Shown here piece after piece: positions 25,700 through 34,516 of a stretch of 64,000 nucleotides of DNA. The stretch covers positions 204,533 through 268,532 of the forward strand of contig CANMJA010000001.1 of assembly GCA_947498055.1 (NCBI GenBank), read 5' to 3'. The notes under the pieces are model-generated. The model was given only the letters and a program-made list of their open reading frames with translations. It made no database searches and was not told where the DNA came from. The position numbers and the translations under genes were made by a program. Positions within the stretch are counted from its first letter, which is position 1. Each line of letters begins with the position of its first letter. Origin of the DNA: an uncultured Tenacibaculum sp. GTDB lineage: Bacteria; Bacteroidota; Bacteroidia; Flavobacteriales; Flavobacteriaceae.

Positions 25700-27853
25700 A
25701 TGGAAGAAACTAAAACTAATTTAGGTGGTCTTAACGAAAAACAAAGAGAAGCAGTTATAAGTGAATGTAAAAGATTGCTTGTACTTGCTGGAGCTGGTTC
25801 TGGAAAAACAAAAACATTACTCCAAAAACTTATTTATTTAATTGAAGAAAAAGGCGTAAATCCTTCTAATATTTTAGCTATAACATTTACTAAAAATGCT
25901 GCTAATGAAATGTTAGACCGATTAATTATTTCGGCAGACGAAACTGAGGAGTATTCCGAAATAATTACAGATAAAAATAGATCCACAAAAGAAAAAGATT
26001 TTGAACGTTATTCATTTACTAAAAAACATAAATGGATTGATAATTTAACCCTTAAAACATTTCATAGTCTTTGTTATGGAATTATGCGAAATTTTGGAGT
26101 TAATGAATTTGATAATAAATTTAAAATAATAGGAGAATCTGTCAATAAAAATGAAGATTTTGCAAAATTATCGGCTTCTGAAACCTCTTTTGAAATTATT
26201 CATAAAATTTTAATTCAGCATTGTGAATCGAATGAATATTTACTTAATCTAAAAAGATATATTTTAGATTATATGGTAGATAAAATTCATATTAAGAAGA
26301 ATGACAAATCGTATTCACAAAATTATGAAAAACCATATACTTCCTTAAATGGGACAAAAGTTCGTTCAAAATCTGAACAATATATTTCTAACTGGTTATA
26401 CAGACATAGTATAAAGTTTGAATATGAACCATCTGTAAATTTTAGAGACTTTGATTTTAAACCTGATTTTTACATTCCTGAAGCCAACCTTTACATAGAA
26501 CATGTAAGTAAAATTAGTTATCCAACTAAAAACAAAGAAGAACAATTTAAAAAAGCAAATAAACTATTAGTAAAAACATTTGAAGAACAAACTAAAGATA
26601 CGGCTCTATTCAATTTGGCTCTCGAAAGAATTGTAAAAAATAGATTGCCAGCAAACTATCATTATAAAAGTGCTTTGTCCTTTGAAGAAGAGTTTAGAAC
26701 TTACCACAAAGAAGTAAAAGATTTTCTACGGCAAACCATACAAGTAATAAATATGGTTAAAGTTGAAAACTTAACCTCGAGTCAAATACTTGAAAAATCA
26801 GGGAAAGACCAACACGAAAGAGTTCGAGATTTTTATAAACTTGCTGTTCCAATAATATCAGAATACAAAAACTATTGTACAAATAAATCATATCTTGACT
26901 TTAGTGATATGATAATTAAAACAATCTCCCTCTTTAAAAATCATCAAGAAATTGCAGATAAATTCAAAGAAAAATATGAATATATACTTGTAGACGAATT
27001 TCAAGATGTTAATAACCTTCAAGTTGAGTTGATTAAGTTATTATTAACTGAGAATAATCAGTTATTCTGTGTTGGTGATGATTGGCAAAGCATTTATGGA
27101 TTTAGAGGTTCTAATGTTGATTATATAGTTAATTTTAAAGATCATTTTAAAAACGCAGAAACTATAAAATTAAGTCTAAATTATAGAAGCTCTGAAAATA
27201 TTGTCAGTGCAAGTAATGAGGTTATAAAACACAATAAATTCAAGGTAGATAAAGATGTAAAGTCTTCTAAAAAATCAAATAGCAAAATCCATATTTACGC
27301 AGGGAAAAAGGAATCTGAAAATATTGAATACGTTGTTAATCAAGTTAAAATTCTTAAAGAAAAAGGATACAATAATGAAGATATTTTATTTCTTTATAGA
27401 AGGAGTAAAATGTATAACCCCTATTTTGAACGATTTAAACAAGAAAGAATATTTGTTTCAAATAAAACTATTCACGCATCAAAAGGTCTTGAAGCAAAAG
27501 CTGTTTTTATAATTGGTCTCACACAAGGTAATGGCGGTTTTCCAGATATTTGGATGGAAGATAGAATATATCAAGTTATAAAAAAGTCTAATCACGATTT
27601 ACTTTTGGAAGAAGAAAGACGTTTGTTTTACGTAGCAATAACTAGAGCAAAAGATCAACTCTTTTTATTAACCGAAAAAGGAAATGAATCAAAATTTTTA
27701 AAAGAAATTCCTGATGATTTCACTTTTAAAACGAGTAAGCCTTTTAAATCAGTAATAGAGGAAATAAACCTATGTGTAAGTTGTAATATTATGATTGACA
27801 AAGATTCTGCTTTTTGTAAATATTGTGGTAGAGAACAAAAACAAGAAAAATAA
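25700..27853 (+). CDS. HelD/UvrD-like superfamily 1 helicase with nuclease-like insertion and zinc ribbon
   Basis: A 717-aa protein. Motifs in order: Q motif LNEKQREAV, Walker A GAGSGKT (near 33), F-T-K-N-A-A-N-E-M, F-H-S-L, Walker B V-D-E-F-Q-D (near 431), G-D-D-W-Q-S-I-Y-G-F-R-G, L-N-Y-R-S, H-A-S-K-G-L-E and V-A-I-T-R-A-K. Between the first motifs, residues ~222-260 read SKSEQYISNWLY...FKPDFYI...YIEH. This resembles the PD-(D/E)XK-type nuclease module inserted in some HelD-like proteins. The C-terminus is a four-Cys zinc ribbon (CVSC...CKYC). It probably unwinds and cuts DNA. Confidence 0.88.
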   Translation: MEETKTNLGGLNEKQREAVISECKRLLVLAGAGSGKTKTLLQKLIYLIEEKGVNPSNILAITFTKNAANEMLDRLIISADETEEYSEIITDKNRSTKEKDFERYSFTKKHKWIDNLTLKTFHSLCYGIMRNFGVNEFDNKFKIIGESVNKNEDFAKLSASETSFEIIHKILIQHCESNEYLLNLKRYILDYMVDKIHIKKNDKSYSQNYEKPYTSLNGTKVRSKSEQYISNWLYRHSIKFEYEPSVNFRDFDFKPDFYIPEANLYIEHVSKISYPTKNKEEQFKKANKLLVKTFEEQTKDTALFNLALERIVKNRLPANYHYKSALSFEEEFRTYHKEVKDFLRQTIQVINMVKVENLTSSQILEKSGKDQHERVRDFYKLAVPIISEYKNYCTNKSYLDFSDMIIKTISLFKNHQEIADKFKEKYEYILVDEFQDVNNLQVELIKLLLTENNQLFCVGDDWQSIYGFRGSNVDYIVNFKDHFKNAETIKLSLNYRSSENIVSASNEVIKHNKFKVDKDVKSSKKSNSKIHIYAGKKESENIEYVVNQVKILKEKGYNNEDILFLYRRSKMYNPYFERFKQERIFVSNKTIHASKGLEAKAVFIIGLTQGNGGFPDIWMEDRIYQVIKKSNHDLLLEEERRLFYVAITRAKDQLFLLTEKGNESKFLKEIPDDFTFKTSKPFKSVIEEINLCVSCNIMIDKDSAFCKYCGREQKQEK

Positions 27854-28059
27854 AGAATGTCAAGTTTGTGCTTAACTCAAAATTAAATGTATTTTTAAAG
27901 TTTAAGCATTATAGCTATAACGTTATATGTAATCCCTCATGGACTTCAAAAAAGTCTTCAGTACGTATGCAAACGTAAAAATGGACAGAAAAATGAATAA
28001 ATGTAAAACATTGATAAATAGTAAAGTATTTTTACGTTAGTCAGAATAAAGAAACTAAA

Positions 28060-29004
28060 ATGGCAAGAGTAAAAACCGACATAATAATTAGTGCTTTTGC
28101 TTTGTTAGAAAGTAAAATTAAACTGTATTCCCATTTGAATCTTCAGGATATAAATATTCATTTGGAAAATATCCTTAGAGATATATTAAATATTATATAC
28201 TCAGACCGTCAGTTTATTAATTTAAATATAGAAGAAGGTAATTTTGCTTCTATTGATTTAGGAGATAATATTAATGATGTTGCTTTTCAAGTAACATCTA
28301 CTACAACACCCAAAAAAGTTAGAGAAACAATTTCAAAATATAAAGATGATTATAATTACAAAAAAGTAATTATGTTATTTGGTAAAATAGATAAGCCCAA
28401 AAGAACTATAACTTTCGACACCGAAATTGATGGACGTTTTGAATTTGAAGAATGGGATTTTAGTATGTTAATTGAAAAAATCAATGACTGTAAAAGCCAT
28501 GAAATTGACCAAATTCAACAAATCTTAATAAATGAAGTAATCCCTAAAATTACTACCAATTTAAAAACAGAAGATGATTCAGCGACTGAACTCTGGGATA
28601 ATTTAGAACAAAAAGATATTCGAAATTTCAAAGATAAATTGCTAGACGTAAACTCAAATATCCGTGATGCTAGAATTGAAATGTATTGTAGAGAAATAGC
28701 TTCGGGAAAAGTAGAATTAAGCAACTATTCAGAAAGAGAAATTAGTGCGATGAAATATCGGGTTTTTGAAATTTGCCAAAAAGAACTTTTAGACTTCTGT
28801 GATGAAAATGAGAAAAAAGAATTATCACACATAGACATTAACAATCTTATTACAAACTATACAGAACAAGCATATAAGGTAATAGAAGAGAGAACAAAAG
28901 ATTACTCTTATCCATTTAAAAATAAAGACACATTAAAAAAAATAGTGCTAGCATTAATAGACGAGTGCTATCTTTCTTTTGATGAAAAAGGAATTTACGT
29001 ATGA
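28060..29004 (+). CDS. SMEK-domain protein, effector-like subunit of an ABC-three-component system
   Basis: A 314-aa soluble protein. The N-terminal ~150 residues show the SMEK pattern (F-A-L-L-E-S-K-I-K-L..., L-R-D-I-L-N, N-V/I-D-L-G, V-A-F-Q-V-T-S-T-T, K-V-I-M-L-F-G-K), thought to be a nuclease-related or DNA-linked fold. The C-terminal part is helical and unassigned. Its stop overlaps the next start (ATGA), so it is locked into an operon with the small middle gene and the SMC-like ATPase. Systems of this type are proposed phage-defence systems. Confidence 0.8.
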   Translation: MARVKTDIIISAFALLESKIKLYSHLNLQDINIHLENILRDILNIIYSDRQFINLNIEEGNFASIDLGDNINDVAFQVTSTTTPKKVRETISKYKDDYNYKKVIMLFGKIDKPKRTITFDTEIDGRFEFEEWDFSMLIEKINDCKSHEIDQIQQILINEVIPKITTNLKTEDDSATELWDNLEQKDIRNFKDKLLDVNSNIRDARIEMYCREIASGKVELSNYSEREISAMKYRVFEICQKELLDFCDENEKKELSHIDINNLITNYTEQAYKVIEERTKDYSYPFKNKDTLKKIVLALIDECYLSFDEKGIYV

Positions 29005-29504
29005 TTGCTACAAAAGAAAATGCAAAAAGGAGATTGATGTATATTCAGAAAGAAGATTATAACTTTCTCGCGTACAATATATTACTTGTATTAAGTCAAT
29101 TTAATGCTAATTCTGAAAGTTCAAGCTTCAAAGATTTTAGGAAAATTGCTTATCTGGTTCATTTTATAAATTTGAATCCTAACTTTAATAGTTATGACCA
29201 AAATGAATTAGCTAAAATATATTCTCAATCTCAATTAAAAAAACAATTAATGTCTCATCTTTTAATTATTTTAAGAAATAGAAAATTTATTGGAATGAGT
29301 ATAAATCACATTCATCAATCATTTGACATTTGGATTAATGAAGAAAATATTCCAAAAGACTTTTTAGATAAAAACTTCTTTGAAAACGAAATAAATAACA
29401 TCCAATTTTTAAAATCAAATATTAGTAGATTAAAAGGCATTACAGTAAAAAAAATGGTTGACACAATTTTTACAAAAAACAATATTATTACATGGGAAAT
29501 TTAA
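29001..29504 (+). CDS. Middle component of the ABC-three-component system
   Basis: A 167-aa soluble helical protein between the SMEK protein and the ATPase, overlapping both (4 and 13 bases). Size, position and a helical make-up fit the 'middle component' of ABC-three-component systems, thought to bridge the effector and the ATPase. I cannot tell which of the numbered middle-component families it belongs to. Confidence 0.7.
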   Translation: MIATKENAKRRLMYIQKEDYNFLAYNILLVLSQFNANSESSSFKDFRKIAYLVHFINLNPNFNSYDQNELAKIYSQSQLKKQLMSHLLIILRNRKFIGMSINHIHQSFDIWINEENIPKDFLDKNFFENEINNIQFLKSNISRLKGITVKKMVDTIFTKNNIITWEI

Positions 29505-31390
29505 TCATAGAAAAAGTTAAATATTTTGGTGATAAATATGTTTATGAATCACCAATCCTTACCAACGGTATAAATTTAATTGTTGGTGATAATGGTTCAG
29601 GAAAAAGTACATTCACATATTTTATAGAATTTTGTTTAGGTAATAATATTAAGTATTTTGAAAAAGGTAACAATAAAGAATATACCGAAATAGTTAATGA
29701 TACAAATAATTTTGTAGAGCTAGATATTATAATTAATTCTAAAAAATATCAGCTTAAAAGATTCATTAATAAAAATGATATTTTTATCAATGACAATAGT
29801 GAGATTAGCGTACTTCCTATTAAGAGAAATCAAAATCAAATATTTTCTGATTGGTTATTAGAAAAATTAGACATTTCTATTTCTGAACTTAACATGGGTA
29901 CATATTCTTGGAAATTAAACTTTAGTGACTTATTAAGACTAATAATTTATGACCAAGACACAGAATCAAAGAAAATATATAAAGCACCAATAGATTCAAA
30001 TTTCGTTTCTGATTCATTAATAATTAGAAAAACAGTTTTCGAAGTTTTATTAGGTATATCATCTGATGAATATTTCAAAAAACATGACGAATTAAAAGAA
30101 ATAACTAAGAAAAAAGATTCTGCTTTATCTTCATTAAACGATTTTAACGAAAAATATAGTGGTGTAGATTTAGAAAAAAATGGAATTGAAAATAATTTAA
30201 AGACTTATAAAGAAACATTAGAAAAAGCATATTCAGAGAGAAAATTATATTTAAGTTCAAACACAAAAATTGATGAAAAAGCTGATTTCATTAATGGAAT
30301 TCAAGAAGAATTAATCCAGACAGATTTAGAAATTTCTGAGAAAAATTTATTAGTTAATAATTCCCAAGTCGAGTATGATAAAATTTCAAAATTATATGAG
30401 AACCAACAAAATGAAATTAAAGAAATTGAAAAAATAATTTTCACTAATGACAAATTAAATTTATTCTCATTTAAACTATGTCCTTTTTGCATGTCTAAGC
30501 ACGAACCTGTAAAAAATCATTGTCTTTGTGGATCAGAAATTAAAGATGAAAACTATGAGAAATTTGTATATAATTCTAACGAATATGACACTATATTAAA
30601 ACACAAATCTAAAAGTATAGAAACTCTTCAAATTGCTTTAGATTCATATTTTAAACAGATAACAAGTATTAAAAATGAATTAGATTTATTGTCAAACAAA
30701 TCAAATGATTTAACCATAAAACTAAAAAAACTTATCAGCTCTATAGAGTTTTCTGGTAATACTGAACTAGTAGATAGTTTGAATGATAAAATATTAGAAA
30801 CACAAAAGGAATTAGATAAGTATGAATATCTTTTAGAAATTTCAATTAAAAAAGAAGAGTTAGAAGAAAAATTTGATTCTATAAATGAGAAATATAAATC
30901 TAAAAACAAGGAGTTTAGAGCACTTCATCTTGAATTTGTTTCTCAAAACAAATCATTAATTACTGAATTCAACAAAATCTACTGTGAATTACTTCAAAAG
31001 TCTTCAGCAGGTGCAAATATTGCAGAAATTGATGATGATTATATGCCAATTATTGATGGAGGAGTTTATAAAAACAAAAGTGCTGATGTCCCTTTAAGAT
31101 TAATGTATTATTTTACAATTTTGGCTCTATCTTTAAAAAATGAATCTGTAAAACATCCAGGTCTACTAATCATAGATACACCTGAGGATTCTGGTATAGA
31201 TGAAGACAATTTAAAAAAAGATTTAGATTTAATCAATTTTATTATTGGACAAGGATTCAATGGTAAAAAAGAATATCAAATAATTTTAACAACAGGTTTG
31301 GATAAATATCCTGAATCTTTTAAAGAAAACATTAAAGATGAATTTAATGAGAGTAAAGGTGTCTTTATATTAAAAGAGAAAACTGAATAA
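29492..31390 (+). CDS. SMC/Rad50-like ATPase of the ABC-three-component system
   Basis: A 632-aa ABC-type ATPase. Walker A GDNGSGKST lies near residue 31. Long coiled coils (about 200-330 and 375-500) flank a zinc-hook-like C-P-F-C ... H-C-L-C (near 330-348). A Walker B-like L-L-I-I-D-T-P-E-D lies near residue 558. The protein would form a DNA-sensing dimer, as Rad50 does. It ends 34 bases before the convergent traD. DNA-damage repair is an alternative reading, but the three-gene overlap argues for the defence-type system. Confidence 0.85.
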   Translation: MGNLIIEKVKYFGDKYVYESPILTNGINLIVGDNGSGKSTFTYFIEFCLGNNIKYFEKGNNKEYTEIVNDTNNFVELDIIINSKKYQLKRFINKNDIFINDNSEISVLPIKRNQNQIFSDWLLEKLDISISELNMGTYSWKLNFSDLLRLIIYDQDTESKKIYKAPIDSNFVSDSLIIRKTVFEVLLGISSDEYFKKHDELKEITKKKDSALSSLNDFNEKYSGVDLEKNGIENNLKTYKETLEKAYSERKLYLSSNTKIDEKADFINGIQEELIQTDLEISEKNLLVNNSQVEYDKISKLYENQQNEIKEIEKIIFTNDKLNLFSFKLCPFCMSKHEPVKNHCLCGSEIKDENYEKFVYNSNEYDTILKHKSKSIETLQIALDSYFKQITSIKNELDLLSNKSNDLTIKLKKLISSIEFSGNTELVDSLNDKILETQKELDKYEYLLEISIKKEELEEKFDSINEKYKSKNKEFRALHLEFVSQNKSLITEFNKIYCELLQKSSAGANIAEIDDDYMPIIDGGVYKNKSADVPLRLMYYFTILALSLKNESVKHPGLLIIDTPEDSGIDEDNLKKDLDLINFIIGQGFNGKKEYQIILTTGLDKYPESFKENIKDEFNESKGVFILKEKTE

Positions 31391-31423
31391 AAAAGTAAAA
31401 CACAAAAGCAGCCCCTTATAAGC

Positions 31424-32014
31424 CTACACAAAATTCCCAATATCAAAATCACGCCAATCTTCATTTATTTTCGGACGAGTCTGAGTTGTTAAATGAATAT
31501 TTAATAAGTCCGATACATGCTGTTGTGCTTCTGGAATTTGTTTATTTAATATCTCCAGTAATTCTGTGTTTTCAATTTTCATAGCCACGGGTAATGTATC
31601 AGTAGTTAGTTCCTTTTGATTTAATAGAGTTGCTATTTTTTGTAATTCTTCAAAACTAAGTCCTGTATTAAAATCGGTATCAGTCTTCGTTGAAAAATTA
31701 GCTTTTAGTTCTTCCTCTTCCTCAGTTAGTTCCCATTCATTAGTATCTATAGTTTTAGAGGAGGAAGAATCAAAAACAGCATCTAATGCTTCAATAGGAA
31801 TTATTTTTTTTACCTTCTTTTCTATTTCTTTTTCGGATAAATTAATCGGTTCATTTTTAATTTCAGCTTCTTTACTTTCTCCCATAATGGAGTTCACTTT
31901 CTTGTGCTTTAAAACTTTTTCCAAAGGTTTAATATCAGTTTTTTTAAGATAAAACCTATCTACTAATAAAATGATTAAAAGTAATAGAATAATGAGTTGA
32001 ATAACTGTTTCCAT
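31424..32014 (-). CDS. traD: TraD, conjugative transposon protein
   Basis: A 196-aa protein with one N-terminal membrane helix (about 4-20) and a long acidic, Lys/Glu-rich cytoplasmic region. A conserved-looking C-terminal stretch carries L-S-F-E-E-L-Q-K and ends in DWRDFDIGNFV. In Bacteroides elements TraD follows TraB/TraC in the traA operon, as here. It is 2 bases downstream of the traB-like gene. Confidence 0.75.
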   Translation of the reverse strand: METVIQLIILLLLIILLVDRFYLKKTDIKPLEKVLKHKKVNSIMGESKEAEIKNEPINLSEKEIEKKVKKIIPIEALDAVFDSSSSKTIDTNEWELTEEEEELKANFSTKTDTDFNTGLSFEELQKIATLLNQKELTTDTLPVAMKIENTELLEILNKQIPEAQQHVSDLLNIHLTTQTRPKINEDWRDFDIGNFV

Positions 32015-32016
32015 AT

Positions 32017-32421
32017 TTATATAATAGGTTTAAAATTATCTTCAATTAGTTTTTTTATTTCGGCTTCAAATTCCGTAAAATGATGCTGTAAAATATTGTC
32101 TAAATAATTAGACACCGACATGTTATTCTCTCTTATAACTCTTGTTATGCGAAATAATCGTTCATGATATTCTGGACGAATGTATATGGACTTCCCTTTA
32201 CGTGCTATTAGATGGCTTTTTTTTAAAAACAATTCTTGATATGGTACTTTATCTTTCGTAGAACTAACCACAGTTTTTTTTGCTTTTTTACCTTTAGGTC
32301 TAGATTTGGGGTTTTCCTCTTTTGTTTCTTCAATTTCAGGGAGTTTCCTGTCTTCTGAAAATGGATGCGCCATCATTTCCATCAATTTCTTTTCATCTAT
32401 AGGGTTTTTATCTTTCTTCAT
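32017..32421 (-). CDS. traB: TraB-like DUF3408 protein
   Basis: A 134-aa basic protein. A disordered Lys/Pro-rich half is followed by a C-terminal region (KGKSIYIRPEYHERLFRITRVI) that reads as a ribbon-helix-helix-type DUF3408 domain. Such proteins accompany the ParA-like TraA in conjugative elements and probably bind DNA. It overlaps the upstream 84-aa gene by 4 bases. Confidence 0.8.
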   Translation of the reverse strand: MKKDKNPIDEKKLMEMMAHPFSEDRKLPEIEETKEENPKSRPKGKKAKKTVVSSTKDKVPYQELFLKKSHLIARKGKSIYIRPEYHERLFRITRVIRENNMSVSNYLDNILQHHFTEFEAEIKKLIEDNFKPII

Positions 32422-32672
32422 TTTGTATGATTTTTATGTTTTTCTAAAAGAGATTTATTATGTTTTACTATTTCTTCTTTTGCCTCTATCCAAGCCATTC
32501 CTTTATTAATGGCATTTTTATGTTCAGGTATATCTTTTGATAATCGTTTTGCTTTTATAAGATTTCTGTCTGAAAAAATCACAAATACATTCTTTCTATA
32601 TTTAAAGCAAACTGCTTTAGGGTAATATGCCAAAACATAGTCTCTTGCTTTTCCCCATTCTGTGTTTTTCAT
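32418..32672 (-). CDS. Small hypothetical protein of the traA operon
   Basis: An 84-aa basic protein containing ARDYVLAYYPKAVCFKYR. It lies between traA (2-base gap) and traB (4-base overlap), so it belongs to the same operon. It may hold the place of TraC or an equivalent small gene. No domain assigned. Confidence 0.65.
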   Translation of the reverse strand: MKNTEWGKARDYVLAYYPKAVCFKYRKNVFVIFSDRNLIKAKRLSKDIPEHKNAINKGMAWIEAKEEIVKHNKSLLEKHKNHTK

Positions 32673-32674
32673 AG

Positions 32675-33433
32675 CTATATATTTAGTAGATGTAAAAATT
32701 CATTTATAAAAGCATCCATACGCGAAGATGTAATTAAACGATTATGGGGAGGGAATAATGTAGAACGAAATACTAATCCGTTACCAATTTCTGGAAGTTC
32801 TTTCCGAAAGCGTTTGCTATCAGAAAAATAATGTTGCATTTTATGTAACCCAAGTTCATTAATTACCTTTTCATATTTATCATAGAGGATAGATTTTTCC
32901 CTACCATCTACCATATTCCAGAATAGGTACAAACCTTTTTTATCAGATTTACTTGCAAATATTTTTGATAAAACTTGCGAAAATGAAAGCGTACTTTCCA
33001 TTACTAAACGGTCTGCGGTCATTGGCGAAAAAATGGCATCCATTCCAAGTAAAGTTTGAAGTATTCCCGTAGAATTTACCGTTCCTGTAAAATCAAAAAA
33101 AGCAAAATCATAAGCTATAGAACTATTTGCTAAAAACTTATCTGCTTCTTGTAAAGCGGTATCTGCATTACAAGAAATTATAGGATATGCTTTTTTGTTC
33201 AAGTTTGAAAATTGCGTGTGAGCCATTCGTTTAAAATGGTCATTTTCCATGATTGCTTTTAGCTCACGTTCTCGTTGTTTGATGATACTTAATTGTGGAA
33301 AATCGCAATCGAAAATAACTACTTGGTATCCCATTTTGTAATGTAACATAGCTGCGGTAAGTAAGGTAATTGCACTTTTTCCAACACCTCCTTTTTGAGA
33401 TGAAAAACTGATTTTTAATGGTGTTTTTTTCAT
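32675..33433 (-). CDS. traA: TraA, ParA-family ATPase
   Basis: A 252-aa protein with the deviant Walker A motif K-G-G-V-G-K-S near residue 14, the Walker A-prime region V-V-I-F-D-C-D-F-P-Q near 40 and the switch region F-A-F-F-D-F-T-G-T. ParA-type TraA proteins head the first part of the Bacteroidetes tra region and may help to position the element or the relaxosome. It is transcribed away from mobA across the presumed oriT region. Confidence 0.92.
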   Translation of the reverse strand: MKKTPLKISFSSQKGGVGKSAITLLTAAMLHYKMGYQVVIFDCDFPQLSIIKQRERELKAIMENDHFKRMAHTQFSNLNKKAYPIISCNADTALQEADKFLANSSIAYDFAFFDFTGTVNSTGILQTLLGMDAIFSPMTADRLVMESTLSFSQVLSKIFASKSDKKGLYLFWNMVDGREKSILYDKYEKVINELGLHKMQHYFSDSKRFRKELPEIGNGLVFRSTLFPPHNRLITSSRMDAFINEFLHLLNI

Positions 33434-33725
33434 TGGTCAAAATTTTACTATTAATAAGTTTATAATCCAGTATGACTGTCTAAATAACCAGCTAGTTATA
33501 CTGTTGTTTAGTTTTTTAGTTATGAGACTTTCTGTCTCGTCAATCATTTGTATTTCTGTTTGTATGATTGATTAATTGACTAGACAACAATTCAGTCATC
33601 TAACTAACTGTATCTTCGGTTGTACCTATTTCCTTTCGATTGGCTGTACTACTTCTTATATGAGTAATTAGCTATCTATACTTTCACATTGTTAGCAAAC
33701 TAAAAGGCTAATTGTCTTGCTGTTT

Positions 33726-33753
33726 GTCTGGCTATACAGCAGTACGGCCAGAC
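33726..33753. promoter_or_regulatory. Hairpin in the traA-mobA gap, part of a candidate oriT
   Basis: A 7-bp stem GTCTGGC / GCCAGAC (33726-33732 with 33747-33753) in the 660-base gap between the divergent traA and mobA genes. The left half of the gap (33470-33620) is crowded with short inverted and direct repeats such as GAGAC...GTCTC. Repeats next to mob genes are typical of oriT. Confidence 0.4.
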
Positions 33754-33962
33754 ATTGTTACATCAAAAAAACATTGCTTTTACTTCATTTTTTCAAGGAC
33801 TACGTTTTCAGGTCTTTAATGGCTTTCAGTGGCATTCTTTGTCATTGAAAACCATAGTGTTACAACCATTTGTTCGCTCTTAATTTGTAGAGGTCTGTTT
33901 TAGGAGGGATGATCTCACATCACACATTAAAATCCAGATAAAAACTGTTCAGCGGAACAGAG

Positions 33963-34017
33963 CAAGTTGTGTAATGAGTGCCTCAAAAATGCTTTTGTGC
34001 CCCTCATTACAAACTTG
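33963..34017. other. oriT: Probable origin of transfer (oriT)
   Basis: A long, nearly perfect inverted repeat, CAAGTTGTGTAATGAG (33963-33978) with CTCATTACAAACTTG (34003-34017), one unpaired base and a 24-base spacer. It lies 80 bases upstream of mobA, on the side of the relaxase genes. Relaxases of this class act beside such a repeat. The nick position cannot be read from the sequence alone. Confidence 0.55.
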
Positions 34018-34096
34018 TCCTACGGAGTTTAAAATCCCTCCGAAGTCGAGGATTTTTTTAAAGACGGATTAGAAGTTTTACATAAATGAATTAAAA

Positions 34097-34516
34097 ATGA
34101 AGAAAAAACAAATTAAAAAAGGACGTAAACCCAAAGAAAACCCATTGGTATATCGCTATGTATTTCGATTAAATGCAGAAGAAAACGCACAGTTTTTAAA
34201 ACAATTTGATGTTTCGGAAGTGTTAACCAAAGCGGAATTTATACGCGCTATTCTATTTGAAAGAGAAATTAGAGTAGTGAAGATTGATAAATCTGCACAC
34301 GATTTTTATGCAAAGTTAACTGATATACATTCTCAAATTAGAGCTGTTGGGGTTAACTACAACCAGGCTGTTAAAGCTTTACATACCAATTTCACTAAAA
34401 AAAGAGCACAGTTTTTACTTCTAAAATTGGAGAAATATACTGTAGCATTGATCGCTATTCTTGAAAAAAACACCTGTTTAATTAAAAATTTTGAAGAACA
34501 ATGGTTGCGAAAATAG
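34097..34516 (+). CDS. mobA: MobA, relaxosome accessory DNA-binding protein
   Basis: A 139-aa basic protein. The N-terminal half reads as a ribbon-helix-helix-like DNA-binding domain (VYRYVFRLNAEENAQFLKQF, ...SEVLTKAEFIRAILFER); the rest is helical. This is the usual small partner encoded just before the MOBP-type relaxase. Its stop overlaps mobB by 16 bases. It should bind the oriT repeats and load the relaxase. Confidence 0.88.
   Translation: MKKKQIKKGRKPKENPLVYRYVFRLNAEENAQFLKQFDVSEVLTKAEFIRAILFEREIRVVKIDKSAHDFYAKLTDIHSQIRAVGVNYNQAVKALHTNFTKKRAQFLLLKLEKYTVALIAILEKNTCLIKNFEEQWLRK

Noticed and set aside
28060..29004. Restriction endonuclease assignment for the SMEK protein
   Set aside because: No complete PD-(D/E)XK motif could be placed and no methylase partner is encoded beside it; the SMEK reading and operon context fit better.
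33470..33620. Repeat-rich stretch considered as a CRISPR array
   Set aside because: The repeats are short, irregular and partly inverted, without equal spacers; no cas genes are present. Better read as oriT or control DNA.
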